This document shows positions 26,160 to 36,661 of a DNA stretch of 64,000 nt, one piece after another. Origin of the DNA: Sipunculus nudus (lineage: Eukaryota > Annelida > Sipuncula > Golfingiida > Sipunculidae); contig CM049317.1 in assembly GCA_026874595.1 (NCBI GenBank), positions 18,745,882-18,809,881 of the forward strand. Direction: 5' to 3'. Within the stretch, counting starts at the first letter, position 1, and each line of letters starts with the position of its first letter. Under the pieces are notes generated by a model. It was not told the origin of the DNA and did no database searches. It saw only the letters and a list, made by a program, of their open reading frames with translations. The position numbers were made by a program, and so were the translations under genes.

Positions 26160-29100
26160 TTGTATTGTGTCTCACATTTCAAATATATTACAATAAAGTA
26201 CATGTATACGGTTTTAAAAGTTAAGAATGTTTAGAGTATATTATTATTCTAAACCAGTTTAATATATATAATATTTTATAGTAAAAAAACTATAATGCTA
26301 ATTATTGATATATTTCATTTCCAATATATAGATATTATTCACTGAATATCAGGGGGACGATAACATATTGATCACTCCCCCTTGCTAAAAAGTGGGGGGT
26401 ATATACCCTCATCCCCCTATATTGACGCCCCTCAGAAAGGTTCTTAATTATCATGACGCTGTGATGGATGTATGACCTTGTTGATCTAAAAGCTGTCTGT
26501 TAACACATGATATCCCCCCCCTTATAATGACAAATAGACAAAAACATGTAGGTAAAGGTTGGTGGTTGCATATGCAAGGAATCTGAAAGGTCACTAGTTG
26601 CAAAACACACTTTGCAAAACTCTGGTTTGTCTGACTTGCCACCAGATGTCCTTGTTGAATGTGGTTTTATTATTTTTGCGCCCCCCACTGGTTATAAACA
26701 CACATATATTAAAAAAAACAGTCTTTGCAACTTGGGATCGGCGGTTTCCGGCCTCTCTTTATGAAAGGTTCAAGGGACTGATTTGAGTTAATAGTCGTCA
26801 GATAATAGCAAAGGCCCCTTTAAAAGTTACTGTTGTTGTGTCAAGCGACCATCTTGTTTATGTTTCAAAAATTGGCCACTTCATGTTGGCTGGCGTTTTG
26901 CCGAGGACGAAATGAAGCACGATACGAGCCAAGTCACTAACATACACACACAAGCACACACAAACACACACACGCACAACTCTAAAATGTCCCTCAGTCG
27001 CACGACAAGACTGGGACATGTTTATCAAGAACTGACCAACACGAGATGGTCAGACGGCATATTAAGCCAGTCAGCATTGCCAGATTTCACAGCCGAATAA
27101 TGCGGTTAATGAGCGTAATGTGGGTTTATCTGTGTGATTCAAAACAATTAAAAAGAATTATATTTGCATGTAAGAGCTTAGGAAATGTCATTATAATGGA
27201 GGTCGGAAATAGGTAAAATCTTCTGCTGGTCGCCCAGGATACGTTTTGGCATTAAACACAGGTGGCGCTTTACTCAATTGCAGCACCTTTTACCGTTTAT
27301 GCGCAGTAGCTATAGGAAATATAGATTTACATACCAATATACCAATAACCTTGTATATAGTATACTATTTATTTTTGCTAATTTAATTTTTTTTTAATGT
27401 AACACCATTTACTCACATCGACAGCCCGGTTTGTCTTTGTGTGTAGTTCCTCTTATTACATCCAGAAGGTTTTCGGGCACGGTGTAGGTGGCGGCGTGCA
27501 CGTATACGACGATGTCTATACAGTTATTCTTCTTACTTGTAGAGTATTTATTGTACAGCTTTTGGGCGGTCATGCAGCGGAGAGTTGTGAGATTTGTATC
27601 TTTAGGGATATAACCTAAAACATATTTTAGATGTGATGTTTGATAATAATAATAACAACAACAACAATAATAATAAAGAGATTTCTGAGATTTGTATCAA
27701 AAGGGATATAATAGCGAAAACATGAACATAGCGTAACGGCTTATTGAGCGTAGGATATAACCTTAAAAATAGTTGATATGTGTATAATAATAATAATAAT
27801 AATAATAACAATAAAAATCACAATCACAATAAGGTTTGATTCATTGACGCAAGGTGATAAAAATTGTTCGGTTTTCTTTTTTTTCTAACGTAAGTGGATA
27901 AGAAAATTATTTTCGGACTAACATATGTAAAATGTTTCATTCGGTACAGACCTTCCAAAATGAGGTTGAGTATTGCCGCCATGTTTTCGTCGGCTAAATC
28001 CTGCAGACCCGGACAGTCCCAGAATCGCGGTAAACATTTAAATGAACGCTCTTCTGATTCCTAATTAAAAGGGGAAAAAATGTACCATTGAGCAGAACAG
28101 TAACTTACATGTGCATCACTTTATTTATATAGTAAAACCAGTTTATGAGACCACCTATGGGACTGGCGAGAAGTGGTCTTAATTGATTGATGGTCTTACT
28201 AGAGAGGTCAATTTTAACGAATGTGAATGCTTTCGGTTCACCAAAGAGTGGTCTTACTGGACTGATGGTCATTTAAGACAGGTGGTCAATCAGACTTGTT
28301 TTACTCATCATGTATAAAGTTGAGTTGGGCCTACCCGTTTGTATACAGGTGCACGCTGTAGTCAGTTTAACACACATGCGTGGTATGCATATAGATTTAA
28401 TCTCTCTTTTCTTATGTTAACAAAAATATAAATCTTTTATCACAAATGCATTAGCTGATTAATACTTTATGATTTAATGATATTTAAATATATAGGAATT
28501 CTTTATACAACAAAACTAATTGACACCTTTCCATATTTCTCTTTCTTTGCTGCAATAAATACATATAAAACAATACATTACACTGCTCATGATCATGATT
28601 ACTTGCACTTGCAAGCAGGTTAATAGTAAGTACTAATACAGTAAAACCTCGTCTTATGACCACCTCCGTTGCGACCACTTAATCGAGGTCACGTTGATGG
28701 TCGAAATTTCGAGGTTTCACGGTACCATGTGTTAACTATTATGTCTGTTAAACAGTGATGGTTGTTTCACTTTTTATGTCTATTTTTTTAATTAATAAAT
28801 TTTGCAAGATTATACCTTTGGATGCCGACTAAAAAGCCGATGCTTCCCGAGATTTAGCGTCACTGCCGCGTGCCCACCGGCACCATATTCACCAAACGAG
28901 CCCCGCTGCGCCACCTCGTGGTAGCCAAGTGGATCAATGGCCGTGTGTAGACTGAAAGGAACCCATTTTCAGATATCAGAAACACCTACCACCCCTCTTA
29001 AATATAATGGACTGGCCCATTAATAAGTTACCCCTATATCGAAAAGTAGGTTGTCCTTGGGCAATGTGCAGAAACGTCACTTATTCTCTGGTTTTCGGAT

Positions 29101-30332
29101 GATCCAGACGTGGGCCCGGCATCCCACGTCTGGGGCAGCACTTGGTTAAGTTATTTTGACGTGCTAAGGGGCTAAACGTTAATCGACATAAGGCAAAATT
29201 ACAATAGCCCCCCCCCCCCTCCCCCGCGATTGTTGCAGATCCCTGATTATCACGTTTAACTAATAGACTGGCAGTTTATGTTTTGGTTTAATAATAACAA
29301 CCATTCCTTTCGGCCATTTGGTGATTAGGACTAGTACGCGGATCGAGGTAAGGAATTGAAAAATCAGGCAAAGTTAAACTCGAGTCAATTAGAAAAAGAA
29401 ACGCTCTTTCCAATAAAAATGAAGACTTGTATACATGTGCGAACTATGGACGGAATATTAAAAAAAACTATAAATTTCAAAACATTTTAAATGTATATAT
29501 TCATATATAAACACTTCATAATCTCAGCATTCCTGTTTCAATTTCTTTTTATAAGACTGTGTTGGACTGGGACTAGGGTTTCAAATGACTCGGAGTCGAG
29601 GCCGATGGACTTAGGCACTGACTCGAGTGGCCTGAACTCGGACTTGCACTTGGACTCGGATAGTGAGACTCGACCACATCACTGCAACCAGGCAGTTATC
29701 AATCTGAAATAGTTACTGTGGCCTACGCCATACGGCGCGAGGTCCTGAGCCCATATCACCGCCCGGTTATTATGAGTTGTAGCAACATTTAACATTTAAG
29801 TTATCACCAGGCAGGTCAAATGCTATAATCGGTAAAAATATAACTGACTGTGCGTAGCACAAGTACCGGCTGCAGTAAATGCATCAAGGAACCGCTGAAG
29901 TATATGTAAATCATAATAAAAAATTGAGATCACTTTTAATATCCCTTACCATAGTAAAAACCCTTACCTGTTTATGAGTGAAGATTTCCCCGCACCCTGG
30001 AGCCCTATGATGAGTATGTTTGGCTTCTTGGGACCAATTCCCGCCTTGAGCTTTTTTCTGACCTCTTGGGCTTCCCCGATAAGTTGATCGTCTCTCATTG
30101 GTTGTTCCCGTAACTCCAAGGTAGGGGAGTCTTTATAAAGCTTCGCCCCTCGTTTACTCGGATCACTGTCCACATCGCCTGCGCTGCTTCTGTTTGCACT
30201 ACAGAACCCCGAGTCACGGCCCCTATTTCCTTTCATGTCCATATAGTCATCATCATCGCTCGATCCTTTGCCATCTTCAGGTATATTAACCTCACGCGCC
30301 TCAGCGGCTTGGCCAGTAACGGTGCTGGCCAT
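25608..30332 (-). CDS. IFI44-like P-loop GTPase, gene 1 (five coding exons, 356 aa)
   Basis: Coding exons are 30332-29968, 28951-28816, 28060-27952, 27614-27417 and 25870-25608. All borders are GT/AG, phases agree, and the total is 1071 nt. Residues 1-100 are acidic and low-complexity (SSDDDDYMDM at 24-33, DSGFCS at 40-45). The P-loop GLQGAGKS is at 110-117, a G3-like WDCPGLQD starts at 181, and the G4-like VITKKD ends at 281. The order P-loop, 'GSFGEYG' segment, DCPG, 'ILEGYIP', 'DIVVYVHAA', 'TKKD' resembles interferon-induced protein 44/44-like, a family tied to antiviral and immune responses in animals. The TLDc-type N-terminus of vertebrate IFI44 is absent. AATAAA (- strand) at 25548-25543 follows the stop. 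Family assignment is by pattern recall; GIMAP- or IRG-type GTPases are less good alternatives. Gene 2 (46124-40142) is a tandem paralogue. Confidence 0.75.
26005..26433. mobile_element. MITE 'GGCGTCAAT' family, copy 1 (last intron of gene 1)
   Basis: Imperfect inverted ends: AGTGGCGTCAATTTA at the left, and AGGGGCGTCAATATA as the reverse complement of the right. The interior holds (TA)n at 26101-26154 and 'GCTAAAAAGTGGGGGG'. Related copies are at 31551-31906, 46246-46607 and, in part, 49190-49260. Confidence 0.65.
26589..26815. repeat. dispersed repeat Q, copy 2 (last intron of gene 1)
   Basis: Shares 'AAACTCTGGTTTGTCTGA', 'GTCCTTGTT', 'GGTTATAAACAC', 'AAACAGTCT' and 'GGATCGGC' words with 42960-43195, which lies in the equivalent intron of gene 2. 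The 3' part also matches 21851-21991. Confidence 0.6.
28131..28305. mobile_element. palindromic MITE, CAGTARAACC family (intron of gene 1)
   Basis: It starts AGTAAAACCAGTTTATGAGA and ends AGACTTGTTTTACT, giving inverted ends. The interior has repeated 'GTGGTCTTA' words and GAATGTGAATGCTTTCGGTT. It is the more complete relative of 16262-16360. Confidence 0.65.
28638..28720. mobile_element. short palindromic MITE with CAGTAAAACCTCG ends (intron of gene 1)
   Basis: CAGTAAAACCTCGTCTTATG at the left and CGAGGTTTCAC at the right form inverted ends of pogo/Tigger type about 80 bp apart, with 'GACCAC' words between. Degraded relatives lie near 36340 and 37143-37197. Confidence 0.6.
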
Positions 30333-30718
30333 ACTTTGCTTGTATATTTCAAGAACTGAAACATGAAATAAGAATTAGATATGGATATTAAAAAATTAGG
30401 GTATTTGAACATGTACAGCGTGCACTCGGACTGAAAACAAACACAGTTGTTTCGAATATTTTAATTATAATCATAAGGATCAAATATGATACAAATCGTT
30501 TATGTCCTGATCTGTTCAGATAATCAGGAATGTACTATAGATATATAGTACTATATATTACATATAACATGTATATAAATAATTAAAGTACGGTTAGTTT
30601 GACTTCATCAGTTTGTGCGAGAGATTAGTTTCGTGAGAGCAACATTCAAGCCGGCTCATACGGTAGAGCACTATCACCGAGATGTATTGAATTCACGCTA
30701 TGTGAACAATACAAATTA

Positions 30719-30720
30719 AC

Positions 30721-30764
<44 letters not shown>

Positions 30765-30810
30765 GGGGGAGAGAGAGAGAGAGAGGGGGGGGGGGGGAGG
30801 GAGAGAGAGA
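30719..30810. repeat. (TA)n, (GA)n and G-run in intron 1 of gene 1
   Basis: About 20 TA units run into GA repeats and a G-rich run. Confidence 0.85.
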
Positions 30811-31094
30811 AAAAGAATTTAATTTATGGAATTTTATTAGAATTTATTGACAGTATTTTAGGAGAAGATATGGTTAAATCATCTTTGGAAAATTTGTAAA
30901 AATAATTATTGAGTTTGTATTTGTACAATTCAGCTTCGACTGTGGTGAACACTAGACAAACAGTTATAAAGTGTATGTTTCAGAAAATGCCGTTAATGCA
31001 ACATAAGTTATCACAGTTCCGCATTATTCCGAAGAAATAACAAGGAAATCATGTTGAAAGTCCTTAAGCGGGAATGAAAGTAAATATTTCTTAC

Positions 31095-31148
31095 CTGTCC
31101 TATGTACAGATCCGGTCGACTGATGATTTTCACTACTGTTAGCTGTTT
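31095..31148 (-). other. noncoding first exon (5' UTR) of IFI44-like gene 1
   Basis: On the - strand, sequence downstream of a TATA box ends in ACAG|GTAAGAA, a strong donor at 31095/31094. The ATG-containing exon begins at 30355 after TTTCAG, leaving 23 nt of further 5' UTR before the ATG at 30332. The exact transcription start is estimated at 25-30 nt after the TATA box. Confidence 0.55.
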
Positions 31149-31300
31149 ACTTTTGCCCCACGTAACACGTCTTTATATAGTACAAAAGACGGAAGTGTGA
31201 GCAAAGACGTCTAAAATTCAATGGCAACAGCTTACAAGTATGCATGTACTACATCACGGCGACGTCATGCGTGACCTGTGACCTTAGGGTCATAAGGTCA
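31149..31300 (-). promoter_or_regulatory. putative core and proximal promoter of IFI44-like gene 1
   Basis: The - strand carries CTATATAAAG (TATA box, 31180-31171). Just upstream is an ETS-type CACTTCCG (GGAAGTG on +, 31191-31197). About 95-130 nt upstream is a cluster of four nuclear-receptor half-sites on +: TGACCT-1-TGACCT (31272-31284) and GGGTCA-2-AGGTCA (31287-31300). An adjacent GACGTCA lies at 31261-31267. The layout fits the downstream donor-bounded first exon. Confidence 0.5.
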
Positions 31301-31550
31301 ACAAGTTAATCCTTTTATTGATTACTCAATGACTTGTTAAGGAACTCCCACCAAGGTGGGAATTGGTTTGAAATTTCCACATGTTGTAATATATGATGAC
31401 TCGACTTTTTAAAGTAGCGGCATATTATAAAATTTCAGAATGGTTACTTTTAAATAAAGGATTTAACGTCAAAATCTAAAATATCTAAATAAAAAAGATA
31501 TAAACAATACGACATATTTAATTATTATACCTCCGCAAGGAGTGTTTGCT

Positions 31551-31906
31551 GTGGCGTCAATTTATCTAAAAAAAAAGGGGGGGGGGACTCATTGGCAACG
31601 TATATACATATTAAATTACAATTAAGTATGAGGTTTTAATAGTATGGTATTATGTTTCTGGTAAAGGTATTCTGAACTTGTTTAGATGTATAATATGTCA
31701 TAGTAAACACAGAAATGGAACAAAATTATATAATTATATATAATTATATAATTTAATATATTTGGTTTCAATATATAAATATTATTCTCTGAATAGCAAG
31801 GGACTGATTTCATTGACCATACCTCTTGGTAAAAAGTGTGTGTGTATGTTGGGGGGTGGGGGGGGGGGGTGGAGGGGGATATATATCCCAATCATTGACG
31901 ACCCAT
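31551..31906. mobile_element. MITE 'GGCGTCAAT' family, copy 2
   Basis: Left end GTGGCGTCAATTTATC, right end ATCATTGACGACCC. The interior matches copy 1 in 'AATATATAAATATTATTCTC' and 'GGTAAAAAGTG', and carries a G-run. It lies about 400 bp upstream of the gene 1 promoter. Confidence 0.6.
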
Positions 31907-32560
31907 AGTGTTTGTCTCGGTCTATTGGTTTGTCGGGGTCTATTGGTTTTTCTTGGTCTGTTGGATATTCTGGGTCCGTCTTGGTCTATTGGTTTTTCTT
32001 GTTCTGTTGTTGTTTTTTAGTTCCATTGGATTGTCTTGGTCTGTTGTTTTTGTTTTCGTTTATTGGTTTTCTTGGTCTGTTGTTTTTTCTTGGTCTCCTG
32101 GTTTGTCTTGATCTGTTGTTTTTTTCTTGATCCGTTGGTCTGTCTTGGTCTGTTGGTTTTTCTTGGTTTCTTGGGTTTTCTTGGTCGGATGTTTTTTCAT
32201 GATCTATTGGTTTTTCTTGGCCTGTTGTTTTTTCTTGGTCTGTTGGTTTATCTTGGTCTCTTGGTTTGTCGTGGTGTATTGGTTTATCTTGATCTGTTGG
32301 TTTATCTTGATATCTTGGTTTGTCGTGGTGTATGGGTTTATCTTGGTCTGTTGTTTTTTTATCAATTGGTTTTCCTTGGTCTGTTGTTTTTTTCTTGGTC
32401 TATTGGTTTATCTTGGTCTCTGATTTTTTCGTGGTGTATCGGTTTATCTTGGTCTGTTGTTTTTTCTTGGTCCGTTGGTTTGTTTTGCTCTGTTGGTTTG
32501 TCTTGTTCTGATCTATTGTTTTTATGGGTCTAATGGTGTCCCTTACTCTTTTGGTTTTGT
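31907..32560. repeat. 18-bp minisatellite 'TCTTGGTCTGTTGGTTTA'
   Basis: Roughly 36 imperfect units of 18 bp. A three-unit (54-bp) super-repeat is visible around 32248-32345, ending each time in a 'TCGTGGTGTAT' variant. Because 18 is a multiple of 3 and the unit lacks stops, all + frames stay partly open and give hydrophobic LLVFLG-type frames (for example 32036-32533). These are taken as artefacts. Confidence 0.85.
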
Positions 32561-32912
32561 CTCGGATATTGGTTTTTTTTTTATCTATTGGTTACGTGGT
32601 CGGATGATTGCGTAGTTTGCCTTGTAATTACTTTTCTCAAAATACCATTAAATATATTTATATGTATATATGTATATATATATATTTATTTATTTATTTA
32701 TATACGATATATTTATATTTCCTGCACTCGAGTATACACAAAAGTTTTAACAGGATCTTGATGATCCCGGATGTTGGCACGTGTACATATGTGGTTTCCT
32801 TCATGTATATGATTAATACATTAACGAATTCTATAGTTGTAAAGGTATGTGAAGGTATGACTTCATGCATTGTATAGATCACAGATAAGGCGTGGGCTTT
32901 CCCCGGTGTAAT

Positions 32913-32952
<40 letters not shown>

Positions 32953-33061
32953 TGTGTACTGTGTATGTGTGTGTGTGTTTTCTCACCACGGTTATTCCAC
33001 AACAAAAAACTCAAAACAATTAATGTGGCCCCGCTTAAAAGTTCCTTCTCTTTAAGTATAT

Positions 33062-33098
<37 letters not shown>

Positions 33099-34540
33099 CC
33101 CAAAATATTTTACAATTGAAATACTTATTAATTACACCAGTTTTTATTAGTAAAGTTCCGGGCTGCTTATGAGAATTCTGTTGTTGGCTTAATATTCGCC
33201 GGATTAAATTTCGCGATTTTCACTTTTTCAGTGTTTCTCGAGGGTTCCATATCACAAACAAAAGGCCTATCCACAGAGTATTATCATTATCATGTGAATT
33301 AATTAGAGAGACAGAGAGAAAGAGAGTGACAAAGAGAGACAGAGAGAGACAGAAAGAGATAAGGGGGGGGGGGGGAGAGAAAGAGAGAGAGGAAGAGCCT
33401 GTCACTTATCTATAGTTCTATATGTAGTACGCACAATCAAATTTAGGGATGATAATACATTGGTTTACATAGCCTAATTGTCATGGTGACAGCGAGACCT
33501 CGACATTTAGCGGAAAAGCCGGAAATACTACAACAAATGTAAACATTAAATCCCGCTAATTTAAATCCATTAACACATACACACACATCTATATTTTTTT
33601 CATTAGGTGGTGCATAAAAAGGAGAAAAATCACTCCCACTAGTGTTTATAAACTTGTGCTGGATAAAAAGTGATCTATATATGTTAAAAACAGAAGACAA
33701 ATCATGAACATCGCTGCTTCATACATTTTGTGTTTACATATATATACGACAAAAGAAAAAAATTGAACTGGTGCGGCTGTGTGATATACTCGGTGTGGAG
33801 ACGTTTGAAATCAAGCCCTCAAATCGACCGTTTTAGGGATCATTTTATTAAAATATTGCTCATTACACCTCTTGAACATTACCATAAAATCAACACTGTT
33901 AGAAAGATCAGTAAGTGGTAATGAAGATACAAGTTTAATTATTGTTGCTACTGAGGCCATGAAAGTGATGAGCATATTTATAGGTGTCTAAATGATGTAA
34001 TCCGGTCTTGTAAAGTACATGCAATGGATCCGTTGCATGTGTCGTGGATTATATTACTGCAACTCTCATTGTATGGACATCAGATTCAATATATATTACC
34101 TTAGGACTGACTGAGTATGAAGAATGGACATTATCCCGTACTGTTTGAAAGAGTCATTTGCGATTTTAAGATATGCAATATCATCAATCCATGCCGTAAG
34201 GTCATGTTTATATATTTTTAACAGTTGTTTATGAGATGCAAATTGAAACGTTTTAACATGGAGCACGTTTGGTTTTTTTTTCAGTACATTAAACGCATAT
34301 TTTAATCACAACAAACACAGTACAAGAACATCCTTTTACATTAAAGCAATGAAATGAAGTTGATCCTAAGAAATATTTTGCCAAGTATTTTGCATGAATT
34401 GCCCAGCTGTGCTTCTCCGCCATACAGCTGCTTTATCTCAATATCACCATCACATCAAAACTTGAAGTAATACCCTAAATGCATAAGATCTGATTAGTTT
34501 AGGTAAAAAGAACCCATATCCTAAAGAATATTTCGTAATT
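32561..34540. other. no gene seen; microsatellites
   Basis: (TA)n tracts at 32918-32951 and 33055-33098, and a GA-rich tract with a G-run at 33305-33395. No exon was recognised. Confidence 0.4.
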
Positions 34541-34542
34541 CC

Positions 34543-34859
34543 AGAAAGAACCTTTCAGTAGGGTTACTAAAAAATATCCATTGTTAGGGTTATACAAAGA
34601 ACCCTTGGGGTTCCATGAAGGATCATAAGAGAGGGTTCTATGAAGAACCCTGACGAACCTTTCAGAATAGGGTTCTAAGAAGCACCCATTGTTAGGGTTA
34701 TATATGGAACTCTTGGTGGTTCCATGAAGAACCCCAAGAGAGGGTTCTATGAAGAACCTTTACCAGAGGGTTCTACCTGGCACCTTTAAGGGTCCCCACT
34801 GGATCCTCTCTAAAGAACCCTTAAGGGTTCTACATGTAACCCTTTTTTCTTAGAGTGTA
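34543..34859. mobile_element. 'AAGAACCC/GGGTTCT' repeat element
   Basis: Dense alternation of GAACC and GGTTC words in both orientations (for example 'GAGAGGGTTCTATGAAGAAC' twice), closing with CCCTTTTTTCTTAGAGTGTAA. It contains two diverged half-copies of about 130 bp. It resembles palindromic non-autonomous DNA elements seen in fish and invertebrates. Confidence 0.6.
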
Positions 34860-36519
34860 ACGTGTTTGCAAAAAGGTCATACCACCGTCACAGTGACGTT
34901 ATAACATTTCTTAGAAGGAGTAACAAATTCATTTATTTATTTGTCATCAGAAAGCTTCCTCAGGCGGATATGTAATATATTAAGTCATTGCCTTGTTACT
35001 CTTTGAGCGCATAAACCCTATATTTGAAGCCCATGTTTGCCATTCACTTTGAGCACAATCGCTCGAATCTGTATTTCGGGGGGGGGGGGGGTTTGTGAGA
35101 AATAGAGCATTATCACAGCTCTATAGTGATACATGCTATATCAGCACGAATTAAGGCACTACTATACATTGATATTTAGTGCACAGTTTCGTCCTTTTCT
35201 TGATAATAACACAACCACATATAGCGATTTGAGCGACTGTGCTTTGCGTGACTGTATTCAAATAACGTTATTTGCAAGATCCCTCTTTTTCAAGGAAGCT
35301 TTCCCACAAATGCCGTTTTGAAAAGATCAATGGCTGATTATCGGTAAATAAAACTTTCGTGATGAGACGACACATCTGCATAGGTGAACAATAATTTCTG
35401 CAACTTCAATCGCAATTTATATTGTGCCGGTATCAATAGTAGCGTATACATTTTGCTACACGTAATTAAAAGAAATAATATCAGTAATTTTTGCTACACG
35501 TAATTCAAAGACTGATAATAGAAATAATATCAGTAATTATTTGTTATATCTACCTCTAATACATAAAAAAAAATCAGTTTGGTGTTCCATTAGCTTCGCC
35601 TGCAATTGTTAAGATTTTGAGTACATATTAGGTAACTGATATAATATATATAACTGTTATATACTTGGTGTAAGTTTCTGTATAATAACTCCCGAAAATA
35701 AAACGCTCGCGATACACTGGAGAATTGAAAATCGTGAATATTTAACCTCGAAAATATGAACCCAAATACACGCTTCCATTCCAATAAAGAGCAAAAGCAG
35801 ACACATCCTTAGAAGAATTTGTAACTACCTCCTTATAATATCCCCTTTTCAAACCCTGTCTACATAAATAAACTGCATTTCTTTCACTCATATTTTTTGT
35901 CGCCATGTCTCATGATAAATAACAGTGAGTAGCAATGTTTATAAAATTAGAATCAAGGTGTCCATATGAATTTTATTATTAATTTATTATTAAGACTTTC
36001 TGGATTTCCCGCTTATCATGCACGGGACCAAAACTAATGAAAATCTTAAGACATAGCGAATCTCTAGTTGTTTGGAGATTTTAAAGATTTCCGATTTTGT
36101 ATTTACACTGGATACTCTCCTGAGATTCCCCTTAGCTAAATTTTCAATATTTTTAACTGATATATCGATATCGATAACTGGATCGATCTGCTTTTGCTGC
36201 GCATGCGCATAAAAGGGGTTCATTGAACTGAAACATATCAGTGACTTTCATCATATAAAGAAGCCTGTTATTGCATGTTTATACGTCCTTTTATCTTCAA
36301 GTATTTCCTCAAGGAGAGATTAATAGGTTAATTGAAAGATAAAGTAAAACCTCTAGTACCTGTGGTCTAAAAGGCGTGAGGTTACTAAGTACGAATACAT
36401 TCCCACGCCGTTATAAGTAAATAAACCACTTTTTTTTATAAAAGTGGCTGAAGTGGCCTGTATGGGGATTAAGAAATCCGATGACAAAAAAATGTTTACC
36501 CTCGTACTTCAGGTTCGAA
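34860..36519. other. no gene seen; short tandem duplication
   Basis: A 50-bp-scale duplication at 35451-35540 ('TTTTGCTACACGTAATT' and 'AATAATATCAGTAATT' each occur twice) and a G-run at 35078-35090. A 77-residue open frame on the - strand (36223-35990) was noted but not accepted. Confidence 0.35.
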
Positions 36520-36640
36520 TTAGAAACCTACATTCCAAAGAATGAAAGTCTCCGCCATATGGGGGTCCCTTTAGCGGGATGCTCCCCAACTGGCGTTTGC
36601 TCTCACTTATTTGACAAATATTCCCAGTTCTTTCGGACAT
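36520..36640. repeat. dispersed repeat R, 5' fragment
   Basis: 'TTAGAAACCTACATTCCAAAG', 'AGTCTCCGCCATATGGGGGT' and 'GGGATGCTCC' match the start of the copies at 18646 and 56645. It is followed by a G-run. Confidence 0.5.
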
Positions 36641-36661
36641 AAGTGGGGGGGGGGGGGGGGC

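Noticed and set aside
32036-32533. 165-codon open frame rich in Leu/Phe/Val
   Set aside because: Lies wholly in the 18-bp minisatellite, with all + frames similarly open; no splice or start context.
35990-36223. 77-codon - strand frame starting at an ATG beside NRF1/DRE motifs
   Set aside because: No domain, no poly(A) signal close by and a Lys/Asn-rich composition typical of AT-rich noise; kept only as part of the regulatory-cluster finding.
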